NCBI GenBank assembly: GCA_051027215.1
Contig: JBPCXR010000217.1
Location: 1 to 23,002, forward strand
Reading direction: 5' to 3'
DNA: 23,002 nucleotides
Origin: CALHVX01 sp051027215
Lineage (GTDB): Bacteria; Pseudomonadota; Gammaproteobacteria; Pseudomonadales; Azotimanducaceae
Shown here: in pieces, positions 1 through 7,427 of the stretch
How positions within the stretch are numbered: the first letter of the stretch is position 1
Layout of the letters: every line of letters starts with the position of its first letter
Made by a program: the position numbers and the translations under genes
Notes under the pieces: model-generated
The model's database searches: none
Told to the model about the DNA's origin: nothing
What the model saw: only the letters and a program-made list of their open reading frames with translations

Positions 1-1
1 G

Positions 2-811
2 CTGGACTGGGACGAGTCGATACACGAGCCGTCACGCCCCCGCACTCTGCCCAACCGTCTACAAGGCGCCGTGGAGTTCCGCAACCTTAGCTTCGAATAC
101 GAGCCCGGCCAGCGTGTGCTGAACGACGTAAGCTTTCGCATTGAGCCTGGTGAAAAGATGGCCATTGTCGGACCCACGGGTTCAGGCAAAAGCACCCTAA
201 TACGACTGCTCGGGCGCTTTTATGACTTCGCCCCGGGGCATATTTTCTTGGATGACATTGATCTAAACGACATCGCCAGCGCCGATCTGCGACGCCGCAT
301 CGGTGTTGTGCTGCAGGACTTCCATATTTTTTCCGGAACGATTTACGACAACATCGCCCTAGGTGATCCAGCCATCACCCGAGACCGTGCCATCGAAGCC
401 GCCCGAACCGTCAACGCCCACACCTTCATCAGCAGCCTGCCCCAAGGCTATGACACAGAGCTCTCCGAGCGTGGTCAGAACCTTAGTCAAGGCCAGCGCC
501 AGCTGCTGGCATTCGCGCGCGTGTTGGCGGCAGATCCAGAAATCCTGGTACTCGACGAAGCTACCGCGAGCATCGATACGGCCACCGAATTGTTGATTCA
601 GGATGCGCTGCGCAAGTTAACCGAAGGACGAACCGCGATCTTGATTGCCCACCGCCTACAAACCATTGCCGAAGCAGACCGCATTTTGGTGCTGAAAGAT
701 GGTCGGGTGGAAGAACTGGGCACTCACGATGAACTGCTTGCCGCCGATGGGGTTTATGCAACGCTCCACGATCTGCAGTTTCAAGACACCGAGGAACCGC
801 TTGACGGTTGA
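2..811 (+). CDS. ABC exporter, C-terminal ATP-binding domain (partial, 5' end outside window)
   Basis: The reading frame is open from the first base, so the gene starts upstream and only the last 269 residues are seen. They form a complete ABC nucleotide-binding domain: Walker A GPTGSGKST (170-196), a Q-loop region with VLQDFHIFSG, the signature LSQGQRQ (from 482), Walker B ILVLDEA with the catalytic Glu (from 542), and the H-loop LIAHRL. The order and the exporter-type Q-loop match MsbA/MdlB/LmrA-like half transporters, in which an N-terminal six-helix membrane domain is fused to this ATPase; that domain would lie outside the window. The signature has Gln for the usual first Gly, a common variant in heterodimeric exporters. 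Such proteins pump lipids, drugs or peptides out through the inner membrane. The substrate cannot be told from this part. A DUF547 gene follows 57 bases later on the same strand. Confidence 0.93.
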   Translation: MDWDESIHEPSRPRTLPNRLQGAVEFRNLSFEYEPGQRVLNDVSFRIEPGEKMAIVGPTGSGKSTLIRLLGRFYDFAPGHIFLDDIDLNDIASADLRRRIGVVLQDFHIFSGTIYDNIALGDPAITRDRAIEAARTVNAHTFISSLPQGYDTELSERGQNLSQGQRQLLAFARVLAADPEILVLDEATASIDTATELLIQDALRKLTEGRTAILIAHRLQTIAEADRILVLKDGRVEELGTHDELLAADGVYATLHDLQFQDTEEPLDG

Positions 812-868
812 ACCTCTAGCCGCGGGCGCAGTCTGTAGTACCAGGCCCTTCGCGAAAATTGAGCATTC

Positions 869-1699
869 ATGCACCTCAGCTCCCCAAAGCCGCTGGCATT
901 GCTGTTGCTTGGCCTGTGTCTAAGCAACACACTGCAAGCTGCGCCAAGCGCTGAGCCTTGGGCTTTCTGGGAACCCCGAGGCGAAGTCGCATCTGTCAGC
1001 GTCGATCACAGTTTGTGGCAGGCAATACTCAGTGCAGTAGTAGTTAGCCAAGCCGACGGCAGTACCGCAGTTCGCTACACAGCCTTTGACGCGACCCGCA
1101 CGGAGCAGCTGCAAAAATACGTGGCGCAGCTAACAGCCTTGGACCCGCGTACGCTATCCCGAGCCGAGCAGATGGCCTACTGGATCAATCTCTACAATGC
1201 TCTGACCGTACAGGTGGTGCTGGATCACCCAGCGAAAAACTCTATCTTGCGCATGGGTGGCGGCTGGCTACCGCGGGGCCCATGGGACAACCCGGTGGCA
1301 TCCATTGCTGGGCAAAGCCTTACCCTCAATGATATCGAGCACCGCATTCTGCGGCCATTTTGGCAAGATCATCGTATTCACTTTGCTGTGAACTGTGCCA
1401 GCGTGGGCTGTCCAAATCTCGCGACCATGGCGTATACCAGCGACAATCTGGATACCCTGCTGAGCAGCGCCGAGAGCAGTTTTCTAAAACATCCTCGAGC
1501 AGTGCAGTTTGTTGGGCAACGCTTGGTCTTATCGAGCATCTTTGACTGGTATATGACCGATTTTGCCTCCGACCGCGAAAGTCTTTTGGCTTATCTTGCA
1601 AGCATCCGCACTGACCTGGCACCGCGCTTGCGCGGCTATGACGGCAACCTAAAATTTCAGTACGACTGGGCGTTAAATGGCGCCACTACACCAGACTAG
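869..1699 (+). CDS. Secreted DUF547 domain protein
   Basis: A 276-residue protein with an N-terminal Sec signal peptide: hydrophobic residues about 8-23, with likely cleavage after LQAA near residue 25. The rest matches the DUF547 family, whose hallmark segments are visible: YWINLYNALTVQVVL (about residues 105-119) and HFAVNCASVGCPNL (about 171-184), the latter with a conserved His, Asn and two Cys. Length is normal for the family. DUF547 proteins are widespread in marine and environmental proteobacteria. Their biochemical role is not established; the conserved His/Cys block suggests an enzyme or a metal/thiol site, which is inference. The protein should act in the periplasm. The start is the first ATG, with only a weak ribosome site. 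It follows the ABC exporter gene and may be co-transcribed with it. Confidence 0.88.
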   Translation: MHLSSPKPLALLLLGLCLSNTLQAAPSAEPWAFWEPRGEVASVSVDHSLWQAILSAVVVSQADGSTAVRYTAFDATRTEQLQKYVAQLTALDPRTLSRAEQMAYWINLYNALTVQVVLDHPAKNSILRMGGGWLPRGPWDNPVASIAGQSLTLNDIEHRILRPFWQDHRIHFAVNCASVGCPNLATMAYTSDNLDTLLSSAESSFLKHPRAVQFVGQRLVLSSIFDWYMTDFASDRESLLAYLASIRTDLAPRLRGYDGNLKFQYDWALNGATTPD

Positions 1700-1724
1700 G
1701 GTTGCGCTTCGCTACACATCTCCC

Positions 1725-1753
1725 AGGACAGCACTAGGCCTTTGATTTATAGT
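1725..1753 (+). promoter_or_regulatory. Predicted sigma70 promoter for lipA
   Basis: AGGACA (1725-1730, four of six matches to TTGACA) is separated by 17 bases from TATAGT (1748-1753, five of six matches to TATAAT). Transcription would begin near 1760, giving a 5' leader of about 25 bases before the chosen lipA ATG at 1786. It lies in the 86-base gap after the DUF547 stop. This is pattern matching only. Confidence 0.45.
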
Positions 1754-1785
1754 GCATTTCATCAGCCATCGATGCCTTGACCGCT

Positions 1786-2919
1786 ATGTCCAGCCAACCT
1801 CCTTCAGAGCCTAAAGAACAGGCTCAAGAACGCGCGCTAAAACGCGCGCCAAAACGCGCGCAAGAAGCCAATGAGCCGGTAAGAAGTGGCAGCAAATTCA
1901 AAGCCGACAACGGTGCCATTGCCATTAAGGATGGCATAAAGGCTGGCAGCAGCAATGCTTCGCTGCCCAACAATGACGCCGCGCAAGGCCGCAAGCCACC
2001 CTGGCTGCGAGTTAAGCTCGGCGGCGGGGCGCGATATCAAAGCGTGCGTCAAACCGTACACGAGCACCGTTTAGCGACGGTTTGTGAAGAATCTCATTGT
2101 CCAAACATTGGTGAATGCTGGAACAACGGCACCGCTACCATCATGCTCATGGGCAGCGTATGTACCCGCGCTTGTCGCTTCTGCTCAGTTGATACTGGCA
2201 ACCCGAACGGTTGGTTGGATGCTAAGGAACCCGAGCACGCGGCAGAATCGGTTCGGTTAATGAACCTGAAGTACGTTGTTCTCACCTCGGTGGATCGAGA
2301 CGATCTCGCAGATGGCGGCGCAGCACACTATGCTGCCTGCGTTCGCGCTATCAAGCGCCGCAATCCCCAAACCGCTGTCGAGGCATTGACTCCGGATTTC
2401 AGCGGTTGCGAGGCAGATGTCGCAACGGTAGTAGATTCAGGGCTCGAGGTGTTTGCGCAAAACTTAGAAACAGTGAAGCGCCTCACGCATCGCGTACGCG
2501 ACCCACGTGCGGGTTACGCCCAGACGCTATCGGTTTTGCGCTTTGCCAAACAACACCGCCCAACAGTGCTAACAAAGTCCAGTCTGATGGTAGGCATCGG
2601 TGAGAGCGATGACGAAATCCGGCAAGCCATGCAAAGTCTGCGCGATCACCATGTCGATCTGCTAACCCTCGGCCAGTACCTGAGACCGACAGCCAACCAC
2701 CTGCCGGTGGATCGATGGGTGCATCCTGATCAATTCGACGCGTACCGACAGTGGGGCCTAGAAATGGGCTTCAGGGAAGTGGCGTCCGGTCCGTTGGTAC
2801 GCTCCAGCTATCGAGCCGATCGCATTTTCGACAACAACAACTTGGGACTGGCGGGACACCCAGCTAACCCACCGCAATTCCGCACCAACCCGAATGGAAT
2901 CCCGATTAAGCAACTATGA
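1786..2919 (+). CDS. lipA: Lipoyl synthase (radical SAM)
   Basis: A 377-residue lipoyl synthase, which inserts two sulfurs into protein-bound octanoyl groups to make the lipoyl cofactor of pyruvate and 2-oxoglutarate dehydrogenases and the glycine cleavage system. Both iron-sulfur sites are present: the auxiliary cluster motif CEESHCPNIGEC (Cys 100, 105, 111; CX4CX5C) and the radical SAM motif CTRACRFC (Cys 126, 130, 133; CX3CX2C). The RSSY segment that supplies the serine ligand is near residue 339. TTG 1777 is an in-frame alternative, but ATG 1786 is preferred; neither has a clear SD. About 70 residues precede the usual family start (RKPPWLRVKL), longer than in E. coli LipA. This extension is basic and low in complexity and includes a triplicated 12-base repeat. 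No lipB is adjacent. The zapG-like gene overlaps the stop by four bases, indicating coupling. Confidence 0.97.
   Translation: MSSQPPSEPKEQAQERALKRAPKRAQEANEPVRSGSKFKADNGAIAIKDGIKAGSSNASLPNNDAAQGRKPPWLRVKLGGGARYQSVRQTVHEHRLATVCEESHCPNIGECWNNGTATIMLMGSVCTRACRFCSVDTGNPNGWLDAKEPEHAAESVRLMNLKYVVLTSVDRDDLADGGAAHYAACVRAIKRRNPQTAVEALTPDFSGCEADVATVVDSGLEVFAQNLETVKRLTHRVRDPRAGYAQTLSVLRFAKQHRPTVLTKSSLMVGIGESDDEIRQAMQSLRDHHVDLLTLGQYLRPTANHLPVDRWVHPDQFDAYRQWGLEMGFREVASGPLVRSSYRADRIFDNNNLGLAGHPANPPQFRTNPNGIPIKQL
1829..1864 (+). repeat. Three tandem 12-base units inside lipA
   Basis: The unit AACGCGCGC plus three variable bases (TAA, CAA, AAG) occurs three times head to tail. It is in frame and encodes the basic stretch ERALKRAPKRAQ in the N-terminal extension of LipA. 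Because each unit is 12 bases, copy-number change would not shift the frame. Confidence 0.85.
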
Positions 2920-3452
2920 GTGACAGTATGTACGAACTGCAATGGCTAATTGGCGTAGGCGTTGGCGCTTTGCTGCTTGGCGCTCTGATTGGCCTAGCCC
3001 TGGGTCGAACACTGATTCGCAGCAGAAAAACCAAAGACCTGGAAGAGTCTTTGGCGACAGCAGAAACGGCGTTGCGCGATTACCGAGCCGAGGTGTACGA
3101 CCAATTTGCGGAAACCGCTCGCAAGTTCGAAACTCTCAACGACAGCTACCACGAGTTGCATCGGCACTTGGCGAGTAGCGCTAACGTTCTCTTGGGCGAC
3201 GGAATAAGCACCCCGCTGTTACGTGGTCCCGTAGAGGCCGAGTCAGCAGATCCTACTGCCGCCGCCAGCGCAGACGTGGAACCAGTAGCAGAACCCGTAG
3301 CTACAGAAGCCGCGACAGCAGAACCGATGCCCCAGGCATCTGCCGCTGACCCGACGGAACCTGTCGCCAGGGCAGAACCTGTTGCGGCAGCCGACGATCT
3401 TGCCGAAGACGCCCCAAAGGTCCCCGCTGACTCCAAGGAAGCATCCGCTTGA
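2916..3452 (+). CDS. zapG: ZapG/YhcB-like (DUF1043) inner-membrane protein
   Basis: A 178-residue protein with one N-terminal membrane helix (about residues 9-30, glycine- and leucine-rich), then a helical, likely coiled-coil region (about 38-90) with the family pattern YRAEVYDQFAETARKFETL and HELHRHLASSANVLL. This matches DUF1043 (YhcB, renamed ZapG), a gammaproteobacterial inner-membrane protein linked to cell division and envelope assembly. E. coli YhcB is about 130 residues. Here the C-terminal tail (about 105-178) is longer and rich in Ala, Pro and Glu, with repeated EPVA-like segments, and is probably disordered. The ATG at 2916 overlaps the lipA stop in an ATGA arrangement; a second ATG at 2928 is possible. 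Pairing with lipA looks like translational coupling rather than a shared pathway. Confidence 0.85.
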   Translation: MSDSMYELQWLIGVGVGALLLGALIGLALGRTLIRSRKTKDLEESLATAETALRDYRAEVYDQFAETARKFETLNDSYHELHRHLASSANVLLGDGISTPLLRGPVEAESADPTAAASADVEPVAEPVATEAATAEPMPQASAADPTEPVARAEPVAAADDLAEDAPKVPADSKEASA

Positions 3453-3546
3453 AATTCCTCCTGGTGGTGGTTTTAACGCCGCTCAACGCCTCGTGTGCGC
3501 AACGGTGCTGGGAATGGTTAACCGAATCAATCACGCTAGCAGCTAG

Positions 3547-5448
3547 CTACCAACCAATGCCATAGTCCTCGCCGAAGTTGCTCGCAGCCCCCATAAAGAT
3601 GCCGCGTTCGTGATCGAACTCGATGGCGAGTATCGGTCCAGAAGTGCGATCTCGAAACACCAACTCATAGCCACGTTCGATGAGTTGCTGGCGCACCCAA
3701 GGGGAAGTGTCATCTCGCAACAACAGCTTGCCTGGCTGCGCACGATGGTCACCGAAGGAGTTACGCATTTGATAACTCCAAAAGTGCGGCGCCTCCACTG
3801 CTTCCTGCACGTTCATCCCAAACTCAACCACCGCGAGAAAGAACTGCAGCAGCACCTGATCCTGTATATCCCCGCCCTGCACTGCAAATGACAAGTAGGG
3901 TTTACCGTTTTTTAAGGCCATGCCGGGTGTAAGGGTCGCTCGTGGGCGTTTACCAGGCGCCAGCACGTTGTAGGGGTTCTGCGCTGGATCCAGAACGAAA
4001 CTTTGCATGCGCTGGCTCATGCCGACGCCGGTATCCCCTGCAATGACTGCAGGAATCCAGCCACCAGAGGGTGTTACCGAGACGACCCAGCCGGCCTTAT
4101 CTGCTGCCTGAATGGCCGTCGTGCCCGCAAGAAAGCTCTGCTCGTGTGCCTCGATAGCGCGCCGCGCTTGCTGCCACGGCGGCATCAGTCCGCTCTCGCC
4201 GTCGCTGACATTAGTCCAAGACTGCAAGTATTCGGTGTAAGGGTTTTTGCCTTTTTGAAATCGATAAGGATCTCCTGGCTTAATTCCTTCATCGTTTCGT
4301 TCCGGGTCTATCTGCGCGCGGCGCTGGGTTGCATAGCGCTTCGACAACAATCCGACCATCGGTTCAGCTGGTGGAAAATAGGGATCGCCGTAGTAGAAAT
4401 CCCGATCCGCGAAGGCAAGGTTCATCGTCTGATACAACGTATGAATATAGGGCACGCTGTTATAACCCAGTGTGCGTAGCTGCATCGGCTCGAGAATGTT
4501 CAAAGCCTGAAGCATTGCAGGACCCTGCACCCAGCTATTGAGCTTGTAGACGTCGATGTCTTTGTAGCGGCTCACCACCGGTTCCTCGATGTGAACCTGC
4601 CAATCTGCTAGGTCTGCGGCAGTATGCAGACCACCTGCAGCCTTCGATCCGGCAATGAAGGCGGCTGCGATGTCCCCGCGATAGAAGCGCTCGTACGCAG
4701 CGTAAATAGCCGCCTTACGATCACTGCCCGTAGCCAGCGCATCGCGCTCTGCTGCTAGCAGTCGTTGCAGGGTGCGCACAAGGTCAGGTTGGCGAAATAT
4801 TTCTCCAGGTTGGGGCGCTTCGCGTGCTTCACCCGGATGGGTGAGGAACAACCTAGCGGACTGGGGCCACTGCTTAATCTGCGCCTTCTGGCGCTCGATG
4901 GAGTCAGCGGTTTGGGCCTCCATGGGATAGCCTTGGGCCAATTGAATGGCCGGAGCCAGAACTTGGGCCAACGACAGAGTCCCATACTCCGCTAGCATCA
5001 CGAGCAATCCGCCAGGCGTGCCGGGAGTGACAGCGGCCAAGGGACCATACTCAGGCGGCTGGGTATAGCCCTGGGACTGGAAATACTCCGGTGTAGCACC
5101 GCTCGGGGCAACGCCGAGGGCGTTGATTGCGATCACTTTCTGCTGCTCAGGATGATAGATGAGCGCCTGGGTCTCTCCACCCCAACTCAGCACGTCAAAC
5201 ATCGTCGCCGTTGCTGCCAGCATGGCGCAGGCGGCATCCACGGCGTTACCACCCTGCTCAAAAATGCGAGCACCTGCCGTTGCTGCCAGTGGCTTACCAG
5301 TGATGGCCAGCCAATGTTGGCCGTAGAGCATGGGCTTTTGCGTTGCCGCAACCGCGGTCAACGCCGTGCCGAGCAGAACGATCCCGGTGCAGGCAATTTT
5401 ATAGCGGTCCGACCAAGCCCTTCTCGACAGTTTTTGCGAACAACCCAT
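3547..5448 (-). CDS. Gamma-glutamyltransferase family protein (divergent Ntn hydrolase)
   Basis: A 633-residue precursor of the gamma-glutamyltransferase superfamily, which self-cleaves to expose an N-terminal Thr and then transfers or hydrolyses gamma-glutamyl groups, typically from glutathione in the periplasm. The N-terminus is signal-like (basic residues, then a hydrophobic run to about residue 35). The large-subunit region shows GNAVDAACAM and LSWGGETQ. The predicted nucleophile is Thr443 in AGTTAIQ, followed by the small-subunit core GWVVSVTPSGG and LTPGMAL. It differs from classical E. coli Ggt: TTH is TTA, and the SerSer-containing PGG loop is replaced by VQGGDIQDQ. It therefore resembles the YwrD/acylase-like branch, and its substrate may not be glutathione. 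ATG 5448 is chosen because GAGG (5455-5458) sits six bases upstream; TTG 5460 is an alternative. It is convergent with zapG and divergent from pepA. Confidence 0.88.
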   Translation of the reverse strand: MGCSQKLSRRAWSDRYKIACTGIVLLGTALTAVAATQKPMLYGQHWLAITGKPLAATAGARIFEQGGNAVDAACAMLAATATMFDVLSWGGETQALIYHPEQQKVIAINALGVAPSGATPEYFQSQGYTQPPEYGPLAAVTPGTPGGLLVMLAEYGTLSLAQVLAPAIQLAQGYPMEAQTADSIERQKAQIKQWPQSARLFLTHPGEAREAPQPGEIFRQPDLVRTLQRLLAAERDALATGSDRKAAIYAAYERFYRGDIAAAFIAGSKAAGGLHTAADLADWQVHIEEPVVSRYKDIDVYKLNSWVQGPAMLQALNILEPMQLRTLGYNSVPYIHTLYQTMNLAFADRDFYYGDPYFPPAEPMVGLLSKRYATQRRAQIDPERNDEGIKPGDPYRFQKGKNPYTEYLQSWTNVSDGESGLMPPWQQARRAIEAHEQSFLAGTTAIQAADKAGWVVSVTPSGGWIPAVIAGDTGVGMSQRMQSFVLDPAQNPYNVLAPGKRPRATLTPGMALKNGKPYLSFAVQGGDIQDQVLLQFFLAVVEFGMNVQEAVEAPHFWSYQMRNSFGDHRAQPGKLLLRDDTSPWVRQQLIERGYELVFRDRTSGPILAIEFDHERGIFMGAASNFGEDYGIGW

Positions 5449-5573
5449 GGGAATCCTCAAGTGGTGCAGGCGTTTAGACAGGGGGCAGCGGAGCTGTGAC
5501 GCACGCTTCTGTTAAAGTATCGGATCAGCAATAGTTCAGAGCAAGCGGTGAACCACAAAGAGAATCCGGGCCG

Positions 5574-6944
5574 ATGAGCCAGCGCGCGCTCACTGGCGCT
5601 GCTGGCGCCGATACCAGCGTCAGCCGCTTAACTTTAGTCGCAGAGAACGATTTCCCAGCCTGGCACGGCAGCCTATCCACCGCGCAACAACAGTGGGTCA
5701 GCGCCTCGGGCTTTATCGGTAAACCTAAACAAACGCTGCGCCTTTTGCCCACGGACGACGCCCCGCCTGAGCACGTTGCCGGCTGGGACGGCAAAAACAA
5801 CTTGTCGACATTAGGTGCTTTGCCTATGTCCCTGCCCCAAGGCGTGTATCGACCAAGTCAACCACAGGCTGACATCGCGCTACTGGGGTGGGCCCTCGGC
5901 GCTTACCAATTCGATCGCTACAAAAAGGCCAGCCGCGCGCCCGCAACGCTGTGGGTCGAAGACGCCGAGCAATTACAACGGGTACAGCAAGAAGCGGATG
6001 CGGTGGCGCTGACCCGTGATCTGATCAACACGCCCGCAGGCGATATGCTGCCTTCCCATCTTGCTGCGGCAGCCATGGCGTTGGCAGCGGAGTTTTCCGC
6101 CGAGTGTGAAGTTACGGTTGGCGAAGACTTGTTACGCAAAGGCTATCGAACCATTCACGCCGTCGGTCGGGCCGCCACCGACGCGCCGCGACTAATTGAC
6201 CTGCGTTGGGGCACAGCCGATCACCCGAAAGTAACCCTGGTGGGTAAGGGCGTGTGCTTCGACAGCGGCGGCTTAGATATTAAACCCTCGTCCGGCATGC
6301 GCACTATGAAAAAGGACATGGGGGGTGCTGCCCAGGTACTGGGCCTAGCCCGATTGATCATGAGCCGTAAGTTACCGCTGCGTTTGCGGGTATTGGTGCC
6401 GGCGGTAGAGAACGCCATCGCCGGCAATGCCTACCGACCGGGCGACATCATTCAGACCTACCAAGGGCTGAGCGTTGAAATAGACAACACCGATGCTGAA
6501 GGTCGGCTGGTGCTCTGCGACGCGCTCACGCTTGCGATAGAGGAGCGGCCACAACTGCTCTTCGACTACGCAACCCTTACCGGTTCGGCTCGCTCCGCCG
6601 TGGGCGCAGAGATTGCGGCCATGTTTTGCAATGACGATGAGCTTGCAGCAGAGCTCTACGCGGCTGGCGTCAGCCAAGATGACGCGCTCTGGCGGATGCC
6701 ACTGCATACCGAATATGCCGCCATGCTCGATAGTAAGGTCGCCGATACCTTAAACAGCGCGCCCTCACCTTACGCAGGAGCGGTGACGGCAGCGCTGTTT
6801 CTGCAGAAGTTCATTGGCGAGTGCACCTGGGTACATTTCGACCTGATGGCTTTCAACATTCGTAGCCGGCCCGGGCGACCCGAAGGGGGCGAAGCCATGG
6901 GGCTGCGTTCGGTGTTTAGCTACCTAAATCAGAATTTCGGGTAG
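5574..6944 (+). CDS. pepA: Leucyl aminopeptidase family (M17) metalloprotease
   Basis: A 456-residue M17 aminopeptidase that removes N-terminal residues from peptides in the cytoplasm using two divalent metals. All catalytic and metal residues of E. coli PepA are present at a constant offset: Lys225 and Asp230 (GKGVCFDSGG), Lys237, Asp248 (KKDMGG), Asp307, Glu309 and Arg311 (NTDAEGR). The C-terminal catalytic domain is complete. The N-terminal domain is shorter than in the 503-residue E. coli protein, closer to the PepB-like or short M17 forms, so the exact subgroup is open. The start is the first ATG after a 125-base gap that also holds the upstream region of the divergent gamma-glutamyltransferase gene. 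hisI begins six bases after the stop, so the two are probably co-transcribed. Confidence 0.93.
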   Translation: MSQRALTGAAGADTSVSRLTLVAENDFPAWHGSLSTAQQQWVSASGFIGKPKQTLRLLPTDDAPPEHVAGWDGKNNLSTLGALPMSLPQGVYRPSQPQADIALLGWALGAYQFDRYKKASRAPATLWVEDAEQLQRVQQEADAVALTRDLINTPAGDMLPSHLAAAAMALAAEFSAECEVTVGEDLLRKGYRTIHAVGRAATDAPRLIDLRWGTADHPKVTLVGKGVCFDSGGLDIKPSSGMRTMKKDMGGAAQVLGLARLIMSRKLPLRLRVLVPAVENAIAGNAYRPGDIIQTYQGLSVEIDNTDAEGRLVLCDALTLAIEERPQLLFDYATLTGSARSAVGAEIAAMFCNDDELAAELYAAGVSQDDALWRMPLHTEYAAMLDSKVADTLNSAPSPYAGAVTAALFLQKFIGECTWVHFDLMAFNIRSRPGRPEGGEAMGLRSVFSYLNQNFG

Positions 6945-6950
6945 ACGGCG

Positions 6951-7373
6951 ATGGCATCAGCGAAAGACACCAGCATTGCAGCATTGGAGCAAGCGCCCGC
7001 CGGTACCCGAGTGCCGTTGTCCCAATTTCTCGATCAAGTTCAGTTCAACGATCAAGGGCTGATCGCGGCGGTTGCTCAAGAGCAAGCAAGCGGACGCGTG
7101 TTGATGCTGGCATGGATGGACCGCACCGCCATCCAGCGCACATTGGATGAAGGCTACGCCTGTTACTACTCGCGCAGCCGCCGCAGCTACTGGCGCAAAG
7201 GTGAAACGTCCGGTCACTTGCAACGCTTGCTGAGTATGCGCTTTGATTGTGATGCCGATGCGATATTGCTTGAAGTAGAGCAAAGTGGACCAGCCTGCCA
7301 TACGCTGCGCAATCACTGTTTCTACCTGCGCGTGGACGGCGATCAAATTCAGGTCACAGACGACCCGGTTTGA
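6951..7373 (+). CDS. hisI: Phosphoribosyl-AMP cyclohydrolase
   Basis: A 140-residue HisI protein, which opens the adenine ring of phosphoribosyl-AMP in the third step of histidine synthesis. The zinc and magnesium sites are visible: DCDAD with Cys100 and flanking Asp residues, ACHT (Cys116) and NHC (Cys123), with the family's 16- and 7-residue spacings between the three Cys. WMDRTAIQRTL and YYSRSRRSYWRKGETSGH are also typical. It is monofunctional, with no HisE (phosphoribosyl-ATP pyrophosphatase) domain. It has about 30 residues before the FNDQGLI motif, a modest N-terminal extension. It lies six bases after pepA and away from any other his gene in the window, so it is an orphan of the pathway here. 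Confidence 0.96.
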   Translation: MASAKDTSIAALEQAPAGTRVPLSQFLDQVQFNDQGLIAAVAQEQASGRVLMLAWMDRTAIQRTLDEGYACYYSRSRRSYWRKGETSGHLQRLLSMRFDCDADAILLEVEQSGPACHTLRNHCFYLRVDGDQIQVTDDPV

Positions 7374-7427
7374 TTCCCACGGATCTCCAAGCAGTCACTC
7401 TTCTTACAACGACGTTGAACACAGATC

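Noticed and set aside
3453..3546. Possible terminator between convergent zapG-like and gamma-glutamyltransferase genes
   Set aside because: GCTAGC and GGTTAACC palindromes are short, and no stable stem followed by a T-run was found.
4003..4479. 158-residue plus-strand open frame opposite the gamma-glutamyltransferase gene
   Set aside because: No domain, and the opposite strand carries a complete family protein across the whole region.
5449..5573. Divergent promoters for pepA and the gamma-glutamyltransferase gene
   Set aside because: TAAAGT near 5513 and weak TTG-containing boxes were seen, but no pair with acceptable spacing matched well enough on either strand.
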